A DNA stretch of 34,543 nt from Pseudonocardia xinjiangensis (GTDB lineage Bacteria > Actinomycetota > Actinomycetes > Mycobacteriales > Pseudonocardiaceae): positions 1-34,543 of the forward strand of contig NZ_JAAXKY010000079.1 in assembly GCF_012911925.1 (NCBI RefSeq), given 5' to 3'. The notes under the pieces were generated by a model. That model worked only from the letters and a program-made list of their open reading frames with translations, did not search any database and was not told the DNA's origin. Position 1 is the stretch's first letter. The number at the start of each line of letters is the position of its first letter. Below, piece after piece: positions 15,268-22,928 of the stretch. Both the position numbers and the translations under genes were made by a program.

Positions 15268-18243
15268 TTGGCGGGGGCCTGGCGGCCCTTGGCTTACCAC
15301 GGCCTAACCAAGCCGAACCGCGGCGGCCACGCGGCCCTTGGGCGCTATTACCGCGCCGACGGGTCCAGCGTGTTCGTCAAGCCGGGCACCGAGCGCTACG
15401 CCACCGACGAGCAGTTGCTCGGCGAGCGCGAGCTGCGCGCCGCCGCCGTGCGCCGTGGCGCACCGGCGTGGACGACCGAGCAGGCAGACGATCTGCTCGC
15501 CCGGTTCTCCCGGTCCGGGCGGACGCTGGGAGCCGATCAGGAGGCGGCGCTGCGGGGCATCCTCACCTCCGGCGCCGCGGTCGAGCTCCTGATGGCGCCG
15601 GCGGGAACGGGGAAGTCGTTCCTCGTCGGGACGCTCGCCGACTCGTGGGGCGGTCCTCCCGGTGCGGGTGAGGAGCGGGAGCGCCGGGTGTTCGGGCTCG
15701 CCTACGGTCAGCGGCAGGCCGACGTACTCGGCGACGAGGGCGTCACGTCGCGGAACATCCGCCGGTGGCTCGACGGCCAGGCCCGGCTCGACGCGGGTAC
15801 GGCGGGCGGGGACGACGAGGCGTTCCGGCTGCGCTCCGGCGACCTGGTCGTCGTCGACGAGGCCGGCGCCGCGTCCACCCCGGCCTTGGTCGCGATCCAC
15901 CGGAGGTGCGCGCAGGCCGGGGCGAAGCTGCTGCTCGTCGGCGACCCGAAACAGCTCGCCGCGGTCGGGGCCGGCGGCGCGATGGCCGACATCGCCGAGC
16001 GCGGGATCCGCTACGAGCTGGCCGAAGTGCGGCGGTTCCGCAACAGCTGGGAGGGGCCGGCGTCGCTGCGGCTGCGTGACGGCGACGAGACCGTCGTCGC
16101 CGAGTACGCCAAGCAGGGCCGGCTCGTCGACGGCGGCACGCCGGAGCAGGCCGAGGCTGCCGCGGCGCGCGCATGGCTGGCCGCCACCCTCGACGGCCGG
16201 GATGCCCTGCTCGTCGTCGGCAGCAACGCCGCCGCGGCGCGGGTGTCGAACGCGCTGCGGTCAGAGCTGGTGCGGCTGGGCCGCGTCGAGGAGCGCGGGG
16301 TACCGCTCGGGATGCAGGGCACCTACGCCGGCGTCGGGGACCTGGTGCAGGCCCGCCGCAACGCATGGCACCTCGACGGCTGGCAGGGCAACACCGCCGC
16401 CCCGATCAACCGCACCGTCTACCGGGTCACCGCGCTGGCGCCCGACGGTGGCGGGCTGACCGTTGCCCGGGTGACGGGCCGCGACGCTGACGGCGCCGAG
16501 CAGCTCGGCGAGCCCCTGCACCTCCCCGCCGGCTATGTCAACGAGCACGTCACCCTCGCCTACGCCTCCACCGTCCACGCCGCGCACGGCCGCACCGTTC
16601 AGGACGGCATCGGTGTGCTCGCACCCGGCACCGACGCCGAGGCCGCCTACGTGCAAGCCACCCGTGGCACCGACACCAACATGCTGTTCGCGGTCACCCG
16701 CAATGTGAGTGACTCCGCGGCGACCGGTGAGACGTTCGGCGTCGCCGAGCGGGGTGCGGCCACGGTGCTGGCGGACGTGATCCGCCCACCGGACGAGGAC
16801 CGCAACCGCACCGCGCTCGCCGAGGCCGAAGCCGCCGCCGACCGGGCCCGCTCGACCGCGACGCAGATCGACCCGCTGCTCACCGTCCTCGGCGACGCAC
16901 TCGGCGGCCGGACCGGCCGCTGGCTCGACGAGCTAGCGGCCGCCGGCGTCCTGCCAGAACGGCATCGGGTCGCGTTCGCCGCCGACGAGGCCCGCGAGTC
17001 ACTCGACCAGCTGCTGCGCGCGGCTGAGCTGGCAGGACACGATGCCCGCCAGGTCCTCGCCGACGCGGTCACTGCAACCTCGTTGGACGGGTCGACGTCG
17101 GTGGCACAGGTACTGCACTTCCGTGTCCGCTCCGCACTGGAGGGCAAGCTCACCCCGCGCGTGGACAGCTACCGCGACCTGCTGCCCACTGATCTCCCCG
17201 CAGACACGCGGACGGGACTGCTCGCCCTGGCCGATGCCGCCGACACCCGCCGCGCCGAACTCGTGGCCGACCTGGCATTCGCTCCGCCGACATGGGTGAC
17301 CGAGGCCCTCGGCCCCGTCCCCGACGAGCCCGGCGAGCGTGCTGCCTGGGTCGACAAGGCGGGTTGGGCTGCGAGCTACCGCGAACTAGGCGACCACACC
17401 GACGCCGAGGACCCCCTTGGCGCCGCCCCGGCCCGCGGCCTGGCCGAGAAGCACGCGCTGTTCCACACCGCGCATACCGCCCTTGATTTGGCCACCGCCG
17501 GCGACGAGGAGGAGCGCATGTCCGAGGGCCGGCTCCGCGCACGGATCGCGGCATGGGAGCGCGAGAAGTCGTGGGCTCCGGACTACGTCGCGGACCGCCT
17601 CGAAGCCACTCACTCCGCACTCCGCGCAGCACGCGAGAACGCCACCGTGTGGTCCGCCCGCGCCGATGCCGAGCCCGACCCGCTGGAAGCCGACCAACTT
17701 CGCGGAGCCGCTGAGCAGTCCCATAAGCGGGTCGCCGAGCTGGAGCATCAGCTCGACGACCTCCAGTTCGCCGACGACGCTCGCGCCGCCTGGCGCTACG
17801 AAACCGCCGTCACCAAGGACAACGCCGAACGCGCCCGCCACGCTGCGGCCGTCCGCGGGATCGACCTCGACAATCCCGCCGAACAGATCACGGCCGAGGA
17901 ATGGCTCAACGAGCACCGCGCTGCGCAATTCGCCGAAGACGAGCACCGCGAGATCACCGAGCACGACGTCGACGACGCGGCAAACGACGTGACCGTGGTT
18001 CAGCCGCCCGTCGACGACGTCGAGACGACGAAGCAACGGTCCCGCCCAGCGGATGCCACAGCCGAGGTTGTCGATCGAGCGTCGCTTGCCTTCTCGACGA
18101 TCGAGCAGCGCCACGACGATGCTGTGGATCGCGACGTGTCGGACGGCGATACCCGGCAAGCCGAACTTGCTCAGTGGGCGGAGGACGACGCACAGGACGC
18201 CAGCAGCCGGTCGAGCGGACCTGGCCTCGGCAGAACCGGATGA
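15268..18243 (+). CDS. MobF/TraA-type conjugative relaxase, helicase part only (relaxase domain missing)
   Basis: A 991-aa frame, opened by TTG 15268 for lack of a better start. Homology to MobF relaxases begins around GRYYRADGSSVFVKPGTERY and continues with the linker TDEQLLGERELRAAA. The superfamily I helicase follows: Walker A APAGTGKSF (about residue 112), Walker B VVVDEAGAAS, motif III LLVGDPKQLAAVG, and later motifs with VTLAYASTVHAAHGRT and YVQATRGTDTNM. The C-terminal third is charged, helical and Ala-rich (WEREKSWAPDYVADRLEATH). Intact MobF proteins carry about 300 residues of three-histidine HUH nuclease in front, and none is seen here or in the upstream frames. It may still unwind DNA but should not nick an origin of transfer. 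Confidence 0.8.
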   Translation: MAGAWRPLAYHGLTKPNRGGHAALGRYYRADGSSVFVKPGTERYATDEQLLGERELRAAAVRRGAPAWTTEQADDLLARFSRSGRTLGADQEAALRGILTSGAAVELLMAPAGTGKSFLVGTLADSWGGPPGAGEERERRVFGLAYGQRQADVLGDEGVTSRNIRRWLDGQARLDAGTAGGDDEAFRLRSGDLVVVDEAGAASTPALVAIHRRCAQAGAKLLLVGDPKQLAAVGAGGAMADIAERGIRYELAEVRRFRNSWEGPASLRLRDGDETVVAEYAKQGRLVDGGTPEQAEAAAARAWLAATLDGRDALLVVGSNAAAARVSNALRSELVRLGRVEERGVPLGMQGTYAGVGDLVQARRNAWHLDGWQGNTAAPINRTVYRVTALAPDGGGLTVARVTGRDADGAEQLGEPLHLPAGYVNEHVTLAYASTVHAAHGRTVQDGIGVLAPGTDAEAAYVQATRGTDTNMLFAVTRNVSDSAATGETFGVAERGAATVLADVIRPPDEDRNRTALAEAEAAADRARSTATQIDPLLTVLGDALGGRTGRWLDELAAAGVLPERHRVAFAADEARESLDQLLRAAELAGHDARQVLADAVTATSLDGSTSVAQVLHFRVRSALEGKLTPRVDSYRDLLPTDLPADTRTGLLALADAADTRRAELVADLAFAPPTWVTEALGPVPDEPGERAAWVDKAGWAASYRELGDHTDAEDPLGAAPARGLAEKHALFHTAHTALDLATAGDEEERMSEGRLRARIAAWEREKSWAPDYVADRLEATHSALRAARENATVWSARADAEPDPLEADQLRGAAEQSHKRVAELEHQLDDLQFADDARAAWRYETAVTKDNAERARHAAAVRGIDLDNPAEQITAEEWLNEHRAAQFAEDEHREITEHDVDDAANDVTVVQPPVDDVETTKQRSRPADATAEVVDRASLAFSTIEQRHDDAVDRDVSDGDTRQAELAQWAEDDAQDASSRSSGPGLGRTG

Positions 18244-18378
18244 TCGAGCGTCGTTGTTGTCCGGTCGTTGGGACGCAGTGCCGCGGTTACGGCCGACATC
18301 GATGTCGTCATGACTGCCCCTTCAAGGCCGCCCGTTGCCTACCAGCGCGATCAACGCGCAGGGCACCGGCTGCGCCAG

Positions 18379-18557
18379 GGCTTGGACGCGTGGTGGGCGG
18401 CACCGACAGTGCTGCCCGATCTGACCGCCTCGCCAACGAGACGGTTCGATTTCTCTACGTCGGCATCGCGGCCACGCTGCGATCACGTCTGGGGCAGGAC
18501 CACATGAAGCGCACCGGCAGCTCGATCTTGTGCCTCCCGCGCGGCGGGCAGGGCTAG
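18379..18557 (+). pseudogene. GIY-YIG nuclease relic with frameshift
   Basis: One frame carries GLDAWWAAPTVLPDL, the first beta strand of a GIY-YIG domain of the type that writes GVYAWW. After a frame change near 18425 a second frame reads RFLYVGIAATLRSRLGQDHM and KRTGSS, where YVGIA is the YIG strand. The rest of the domain, including the catalytic Arg/Glu region, is disrupted and a stop follows at 18557. It lies 135 bp after the helicase gene. The 18,244-18,378 gap before it shows no gene. Confidence 0.55.
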
Positions 18558-18587
18558 CGCTGGTGGAACAGGCAACTTAATGTCATC

Positions 18588-18690
18588 GTGCAGATTTTGG
18601 TCGCTCTGATCGCAGCTGGCGCAGGCGTTGCAGGCGGCGCAATTACAGTACAGGCGACGATCGACGCGGAAAGAGGGCCCGGAGGGTACT
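18588..18690 (+). pseudogene. Possible 5' fragment of a small membrane protein
   Basis: GTG 18588 opens VQILVALIAAGAGVAGGAIT, a convincing single membrane segment, followed by VQATIDAERG. After that the frame runs antisense into the gene at 18711-19085 and loses protein character. It may be the truncated head of a membrane protein, or a chance frame. Confidence 0.2.
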
Positions 18691-18710
18691 CCTCCACCAT
18701 AATGACCCTG

Positions 18711-19085
18711 CTATCCAGTCGGCGATCCGCCATCCTCGCAGTCCAACGCAATTGCCAGGTAGTGACTGCCCTGGCCCGTGTAGAAAGCAGATTCATCCCC
18801 CGTGGTTTCCGCTGCCATTTGGTAGCAGCCGATCGCGATGGCCCAAGCCATATCACAGGCGGGGTCCAACCGTGGTTCGACAGCATCTGAATTGAGGCGA
18901 TTCTGGATTGAAGCAAAAGAAGGCCTCGACCCTCGCTGCTCCAGGGGTGGCGCATCTTGGTCCCGTACTCTCAGCGCAAGAGCACGTAACCCTTCGGCCC
19001 CAATCCGGCTCGCCTCGGCGCGAATCGAATTCACTAGAGAACCGAGTTTGTCAGCGACTGCCGTACTTTCGTCATACGCTTCCAC
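18711..19085 (-). CDS. Hypothetical protein (cargo gene 2)
   Basis: GTG 19085 is chosen because GGAGG lies five bases upstream; TTG 19097 would put the ribosome site inside the gene. The 124-aa product begins VEAYDESTAVADKLGSLVNS and contains LDPACDMAWAIAIGCYQMAA and SHYLAIALDC near its end. It is probably all-helical and has no signal peptide. Codon choice and base composition are lower in GC than flanking genes, a sign of separate origin. It lies downstream of the gene at 19294-19626 on the same strand, with a 208-bp gap. The ends of the two proteins share a GDxxA...GSxYL pattern and may be distantly related. No family recognised. Confidence 0.6.
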   Translation of the reverse strand: MEAYDESTAVADKLGSLVNSIRAEASRIGAEGLRALALRVRDQDAPPLEQRGSRPSFASIQNRLNSDAVEPRLDPACDMAWAIAIGCYQMAAETTGDESAFYTGQGSHYLAIALDCEDGGSPTG

Positions 19086-19293
19086 TGAGTCCTCCAACTA
19101 GCAGCTTCGTTGAGTAGGAATGGGAACTTCGCTCGCGGCGCGTTCGATCAGTGTCATGAGAGCCCAAATGCCGGGCTACCGTGATCGCCCACCAGCTGCC
19201 TGGCTGCGAGACGATCGCCACCTCGGCGACGGTGAATGTCGCTTCCAGCCCGCGCGGTCCTTTACGGAGGAGTGCAGCGGGTTAGCGATGGTA

Positions 19294-19626
19294 TCAGTCG
19301 ATTGCCAGGCAATTCTTGAACCACGCGTCGAGATATACAGATCCAGCCTTGTGGAAGTATTCGGCCGCCGCCGTGTCTCCTTGTTCGGCGGCGAGCTGGC
19401 CCTGAGCGATGAAATGTTCCGCTGCCCAGATGAGCTCGTGACACTCATACCACGACAGGAGGCCGGGCGGGAAGGGGGTCGGAAAGAGTTCCTCGCCCTC
19501 GGCAGCCCGGGGAGCCTTTCCTGGATCAGGCCCGTTCGCGATTAGCGATCTTGCGAGTTCATCCCGGATGGCAACGAGCCGTTCAGCATCCTCAAGCGCT
19601 GGCCGCCGGTATGGACTTGGTCGCAC
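19294..19626 (-). CDS. Hypothetical protein (cargo gene 1)
   Basis: A 110-aa product from GTG 19626 with AGGAGGAGG directly upstream, one of the strongest ribosome sites in the window. It reads ALEDAERLVAIRDELARSLI, then a Pro-rich linker (LFPTPFPPG), then the helical WYECHELIWAAEHFIAQGQL and AAEQGDTAAAEYFHKAGSVY. The last part looks like a single tetratricopeptide-like helix pair. No membrane segment or signal is present. It is the likely first gene of a two-gene unit with 18711-19085. Function unknown; lower GC suggests a recent cargo gene of the element. Confidence 0.65.
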   Translation of the reverse strand: MRPSPYRRPALEDAERLVAIRDELARSLIANGPDPGKAPRAAEGEELFPTPFPPGLLSWYECHELIWAAEHFIAQGQLAAEQGDTAAAEYFHKAGSVYLDAWFKNCLAID

Positions 19627-20236
19627 AACCTCCTCCTAACCACCATGTCGTCACTCGCGGCTACCGATGAGTTCTGTCCCGGGGCTCGGCTGAAATCCCA
19701 CCTTCGGAGAGCTGGCGAATCGCTCCGCAACCCTGCTGTTGTAGTACTCGGGAACGGTCCGTCGCTCGTTACTCAAAGGCCGCGCCCGTCGGCAGCACAC
19801 CGATCGCCCAGCCCACGACGTCCACGCCGCGATGATGATGTGCGTCTGGCCCGGCCGCGATCTCCCACGTGGCCCGACCTGTACCGCAGCACGGCCGGTG
19901 CGCCGTCGGCCCGGGCGGGCAGGAACGCCGCCTCCACATCGGGACCCCCGCGAGGCGCACCATTGCGGCCACCGTCGTCGGCCCCACCACCAAAGGCCGT
20001 CGACCCGCCACCGCAGGTTGCAGCGCCCGCGCGCCAGCACCGACGCGCGCGTCCACTTGTCGGCCACCGCCCGCGCCGTGACCTCGGCGGCGGTCCGCTC
20101 CTTCTCTTTTCTTTCTTTGGCGTAGACCAGCACCGACCCGAGGGCTAGCTACTTCGCCCTGAAGAAGGCCGATCGCGCTGAATCAGAGGGCTGAGGGTGG
20201 CAGCTCGGAGGGTGTTGATCTCTTTTCAGGGATCGA
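19627..20236. other. Gene-poor stretch with a multi-frame coding relic (minus strand)
   Basis: No intact gene is supported. On the minus strand from about 20133 down to 19770, protein-like text appears in shifting frames: VLVYAKERKEKERTAAEVTA and VADKWTRASVLARG in one frame, VGPTTVAAMVRLAGVPMW in a second, VEAAFLPARADGAPAVLRYR in a third, then ATWEIAAGPDAHHH and VVGWAIGVLPTGAAFE. These pieces follow one another in order, so a single gene broken by several frameshifts is likely. The family is not recognised. Confidence 0.35.
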
Positions 20237-20770
20237 TCATGCGGCGAGGGCCGAGATCTTGACCAGGTTGTGGGCCAGGACCCCGTGTCCGGCCCAGATC
20301 TGGGCGCCTTCCAGGTCATCCAGGTGCGTGCGGTCCCACCCGTAGCCGCGTTTGAGGGTGCTGATCCAGGCTTCGCTGCCGGTGCGCCACCTCACGGTTC
20401 TGCGGAACGCGCGGCTGCGTTCGTGGGCTTGGCGGGCCTTGCCGGGTCTGCCCTTGCGGGGGATCACCACGGTGCGCACCCCGAGCTCGTGCAGCTCGCC
20501 CTCGACCTTGGCCTCGCCGTAGCCGCGGTCGGCGGTGCCGGTGCGCGGACGCCGCCGGGTGCGGCGGATGACCCGGCCGACCGCGGGCGCGAGCTGGGGT
20601 GCGTCGGCAGGGTTGCCGCGTTCGACGGTGTGGTCGAGCACGACGCCGGCGTCGTTGTCGAGGACCTGGGCCTTGTAGCCGAACTGCACTGGCTTCCCGA
20701 GCCGGCCCTTGGCGATCGGGCGGGCATCAGCGTCGTGCAGGCGGCTGCGGTCGCGCGACGGAAGATCGGC
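20237..20770 (-). pseudogene. IS transposase, C-terminal fragment
   Basis: The minus strand encodes DADARPIAKGRLGKPVQFGY, KAQVLDNDAGVVLDH, ADRGYGEAKVEGELHELGV, RTVVIPRKGRPGKARQA and the terminal GYGWDRTHLDDLEGAQIWAG followed by HGVLAHNLVKISALAA. This is the C-terminal half of a DDE transposase of a kind common in actinobacteria and often annotated as ISNCY. The DDE Glu region (RTGSEAWISTLKR) is present. The N-terminal half is absent; homology ends near 20740-20770, where a plus-strand fragment of another protein begins. No inverted repeat could be recognised with confidence. Confidence 0.75.
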
Positions 20771-20773
20771 CGC

Positions 20774-21202
20774 CGCAGCCGGTTGATCACCCTCTGCTCG
20801 CCGTGTCACCTCGTGACGCACTTCGGGTACGCCAACGTGCAGGGCCGCACCGACGAAGCGCTCGCACACCTGCGCAAGGTCAACGGCCTCACCCTCGCCG
20901 AGGCGCTCACGCACGTCCATGCTGCCGAGGACGTGTGGATCGCACGGTCCGCGCGCGTGTGGGAGTTGGACGTGAGCATCCTCACCGACGTCGGGATCAC
21001 GCTGCGCCGTCCTGAGCGGGCCATCCATCGGCCCGCTGCCGCCGAGCGTGCTCTTGCCCGAGTCGCCGATCGGCCTGTGGTGCCGCTGCCTCGCCCGCCC
21101 GCGCAGCCCTCGCGACTGCCGTCGGCAGCTCCGCCGCTGCCGAGCCCGCCAGCTCCTGCACGGCGCGGGCTATGGTCTCGGCTGACCGGCAGCGACGCGT
21201 AG
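20774..21202 (+). pseudogene. C-terminal fragment of a CxxCH (HNH-like) protein
   Basis: Protein-like text starts at LITLCSPCHLVTHFGYANVQ, a CxxCH motif like the zinc-binding end of HNH proteins. It continues with GRTDEALAHLRKVNGLTLAE, HAAEDVWIARSARVWELDVS and ILTDVGITLRRP, then a Pro/Ala-rich tail to the stop at 21202. The N-terminal part, with any first CxxC pair, is missing where the IS fragment begins. Similar proteins occur on actinobacterial plasmids and integrative elements; function unknown. Confidence 0.5.
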
Positions 21203-21210
21203 ACACGCCG

Positions 21211-21231
21211 TGGCATCAAACGTGGCGCGAA
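21211..21231 (+). promoter_or_regulatory. Candidate integrase arm-type site, right end
   Basis: TGGCATCAAACG then TGGCGCGAA repeats the tandem motif seen at 14687-14707 with three differences in 21 bases. It lies 88 bp inside the right att copy. The two copies would flank the att core in the excised circle. Confidence 0.45.
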
Positions 21232-21319
21232 ACTCCTCTTCCTTGGTGCAACTCCGGCACCGTGTACATGGATCGGAGCAGTGTTCTCGCAGGTAGGCAG
21301 CCGGTTCGCCTCGTCACGG

Positions 21320-21380
21320 CCGCCTTGTAAGCGGTAGGTCGTCGGTTCGATCCCGACCTCCGGCTCCATGCCTGACCATC
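21320..21380 (+). repeat. Right attachment site (attR), 61-bp direct repeat copy 2
   Basis: This is a copy of 14589-14649 with one mismatch. It contains only the tRNA-Thr 3' half from the anticodon stem onward; the 5' half is absent, so it is not a functional tRNA. Confidence 0.92.
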
Positions 21381-21417
21381 AAGAACGCTGACTGCAAGAT
21401 CCGCTCGGTCTCCTGCC

Positions 21418-21543
21418 CGTGGGAGGGGCAACATCGAGACGCTTCGCAGCGTGGCTCTCCGGGTCCGGGTCTACGCCGGGACCGATCCCGTGACGAAGAA
21501 GCGGCACAACCTGATCGAGGTCGTCGAGCCCGACCCGAAGTGA
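21418..21543 (+). pseudogene. Tyrosine-recombinase integrase, N-terminal stub 2
   Basis: The frame reads RGNIETLRSVALRVRVYAGT, then DPVTKKRHNLIEVVEPDPK and a TGA stop at 21541-21543. It matches stub 1 (KGSIETPPSGALRVVVYAGT, DPVTKRRHYLREVVQPGPK) nearly residue by residue but differs at many bases, so it is a diverged relative and not a recent copy. It lies 37 bp beyond the right att copy, the same side of att as stub 1. No start codon is evident. Between 21,544 and 21,659 nothing else is seen. Confidence 0.7.
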
Positions 21544-21659
21544 CCACTCTCGGCTCTGCGCTGGGAGACCTAGGTGTAGTGACCCAGGACGTTGTTGCGG
21601 CCCGGTCGGCGCGCCTGCTCGGCGGGCGTCAGCCGGTGGCACGCGCACCCTCACCCGGT

Positions 21660-22436
21660 TCAGGCACCGGCCTCGAGCACCGCGAGGTCGCGCACCGCAT
21701 AACGGTGATGCTCGGTCTCTTCCTTGAGCACCACCTTGAGGCAGCGGCGCACGACGTACTCCTGATCGGGATACGGGTCCGCCGGCTTGCGACCGCATAC
21801 CCGATCGAGCTCGGCCCCGGTGAGCCCGTCGATGGTGCGCCGCATCGTGGCCATGCGGGCGAGCCGCGGCGCAAGCACCTCGTCGAGCGTCGGGACGGCT
21901 TCGAGGGTGAGTCCGAGCTTCGCCGTCGCGTCGGGCGGCATCCCGCCCGCAGGGAAGCCCAACGGGTGGTAGGGCGCTTCCTCCTCGAGCACGGCATTGC
22001 CGAGCCAGGCATCGCCGGCGAACAGCAGGTGACGTTGGGTCTCGACCAACGACCACTCGCCGTTGACCTGCTCGTGCAGCGTGGCCTCGGGCAATAGCCT
22101 GGCGCGGTCGAGGGTCGCCTTCCACAGCGTCTCGATGGCGTCCCAAGCAGTCCGGTAGTCGTCGGGGGACGCGGCGTCACGCGCCAGCACCCGCGTGGGG
22201 TGCTGCCGGTCGAGCTCGGCCTCGACGTAGGCGGTCACGTCGACGTCGTTGACGACGAGACGCTCGAAGTCGCCACCGAGGTAGACCTCGCTCCCATAGC
22301 AGTCGACGATCTTCAGACCGCTGACCTCGCAATCCCGGATCTCGAGGCCGGCGAGGTCGCACAGGTTGACGCGGGCACCACGGAACTGGTCACTCCGAGC
22401 GTACTCAGCAGTCACCGAGGCAGTGTCCCGCACCAT
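21660..22436 (-). CDS. DinB-family protein with N-terminal pentapeptide-like repeats
   Basis: A 258-aa protein from ATG 22436. Residues about 17-55 form degenerate pentapeptide-like repeats (FRGARVNLCDLAGLEIRDCE, VSGLKIVDCYGSEVYL). These are followed by VVNDVDVTAYVEAELDRQHP and a DinB/YfiT-type four-helix bundle: EWSLVETQRHLLFAGDAWL carries one metal-ligand His and EETEHHRYAVRDLAVLE supplies the others. DinB-like proteins are often metal-dependent thiol transferases (mycothiol or bacillithiol); that activity is inferred only. It appears intact and has chromosomal composition. Confidence 0.85.
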   Translation of the reverse strand: MVRDTASVTAEYARSDQFRGARVNLCDLAGLEIRDCEVSGLKIVDCYGSEVYLGGDFERLVVNDVDVTAYVEAELDRQHPTRVLARDAASPDDYRTAWDAIETLWKATLDRARLLPEATLHEQVNGEWSLVETQRHLLFAGDAWLGNAVLEEEAPYHPLGFPAGGMPPDATAKLGLTLEAVPTLDEVLAPRLARMATMRRTIDGLTGAELDRVCGRKPADPYPDQEYVVRRCLKVVLKEETEHHRYAVRDLAVLEAGA

Positions 22437-22534
22437 CCCGTCCGCGCACTCTGTTTGGCAACCAGCTACTGCGCTCGGGCCTTGTGTTCGGTTTCGACCG
22501 GATGTGTCAGGACGACGCTGTTCTCGTGATTTCA

Positions 22535-22725
22535 CAGTCCACCGATCCGGTCGCCGACGCGGCCCATCAGCCGGATTCCGCCACGCCGATCCGGCACCGC
22601 AAGATCGCCCGTGTCGTACCAGCCGTCGTCGTGATCGGCGATGACCGTCATCGTCCCCGAGTCCCGGCCCACCGTCGCCAAGCACACCCCGCTGCCGCGC
22701 ACGAACAGCCGGGCGGGCTGGTCTT
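22535..22725 (-). pseudogene. Acyl-CoA ligase (AMP-binding) fragment
   Basis: The minus strand encodes ARLFVRGSGVCLATVGRDSG, TMTVIADHDDGWYDTGDLAV and PDRRGGIRLMGRVGDRIGG. GWYDTGDLA and GRVGDRIG are the A8/A9-like motifs of the ANL superfamily. Only about 60 of the usual 500 or so residues are present, with no start and a stop soon after. It is a relic, probably of an acyl- or cyclohexanecarboxylate-CoA ligase. Confidence 0.65.
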
Positions 22726-22730
22726 TCGTG

Positions 22731-22928
22731 ATGCCGGTCCCCGCTGCCGACGTCGAGGTCGAGCTCCGTGAAGCCGGGATCGAGCCAGCAGAGCAGCCGA
22801 TCGCGTGGGCCGAGCCCGATGATCTACCGATGGTCGAGGTCGATTGCAGTTCGCTCGACGACATCGATGAGGGTCTGGAGCTGAACACTCCGTCGGAGAG
22901 GTCGGAGTCGGGAGGGTCGCCGGGGTGA
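22731..22928 (+). CDS. Possible antitoxin of a PIN toxin pair
   Basis: A 65-aa acidic protein from ATG 22731 (or ATG 22641 upstream) reading PVPAADVEVELREAGIEPAE, DDLPMVEVDCSSLDDIDEGL and ending SESGGSPG. Its stop TGA overlaps the GTG of the PIN gene by four bases, a typical antitoxin-toxin arrangement. No DNA-binding fold is obvious. The start is uncertain because the upstream part is antisense to the acyl-CoA ligase relic. Confidence 0.45.
   Translation: MPVPAADVEVELREAGIEPAEQPIAWAEPDDLPMVEVDCSSLDDIDEGLELNTPSERSESGGSPG

Larger units (their letters stand above)
14589..21380 (+). mobile_element. Decayed integrative element in tRNA-Thr
   Basis: The element is bounded by the 61-bp att repeats. 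Inside the left end lies an integrase N-terminal stub, and in the body a MobF-type helicase, consistent with an actinobacterial integrative conjugative element or an integrated plasmid. Most cargo is truncated or frameshifted: integrase, relaxase N-terminus, GIY-YIG nuclease, IS transposase and a CxxCH protein. Base composition in 18,560-19,640 is visibly lower in GC than the chromosome. No intact integrase, relaxase domain or replication gene is visible, so it should be immobile on its own. Confidence 0.85.
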
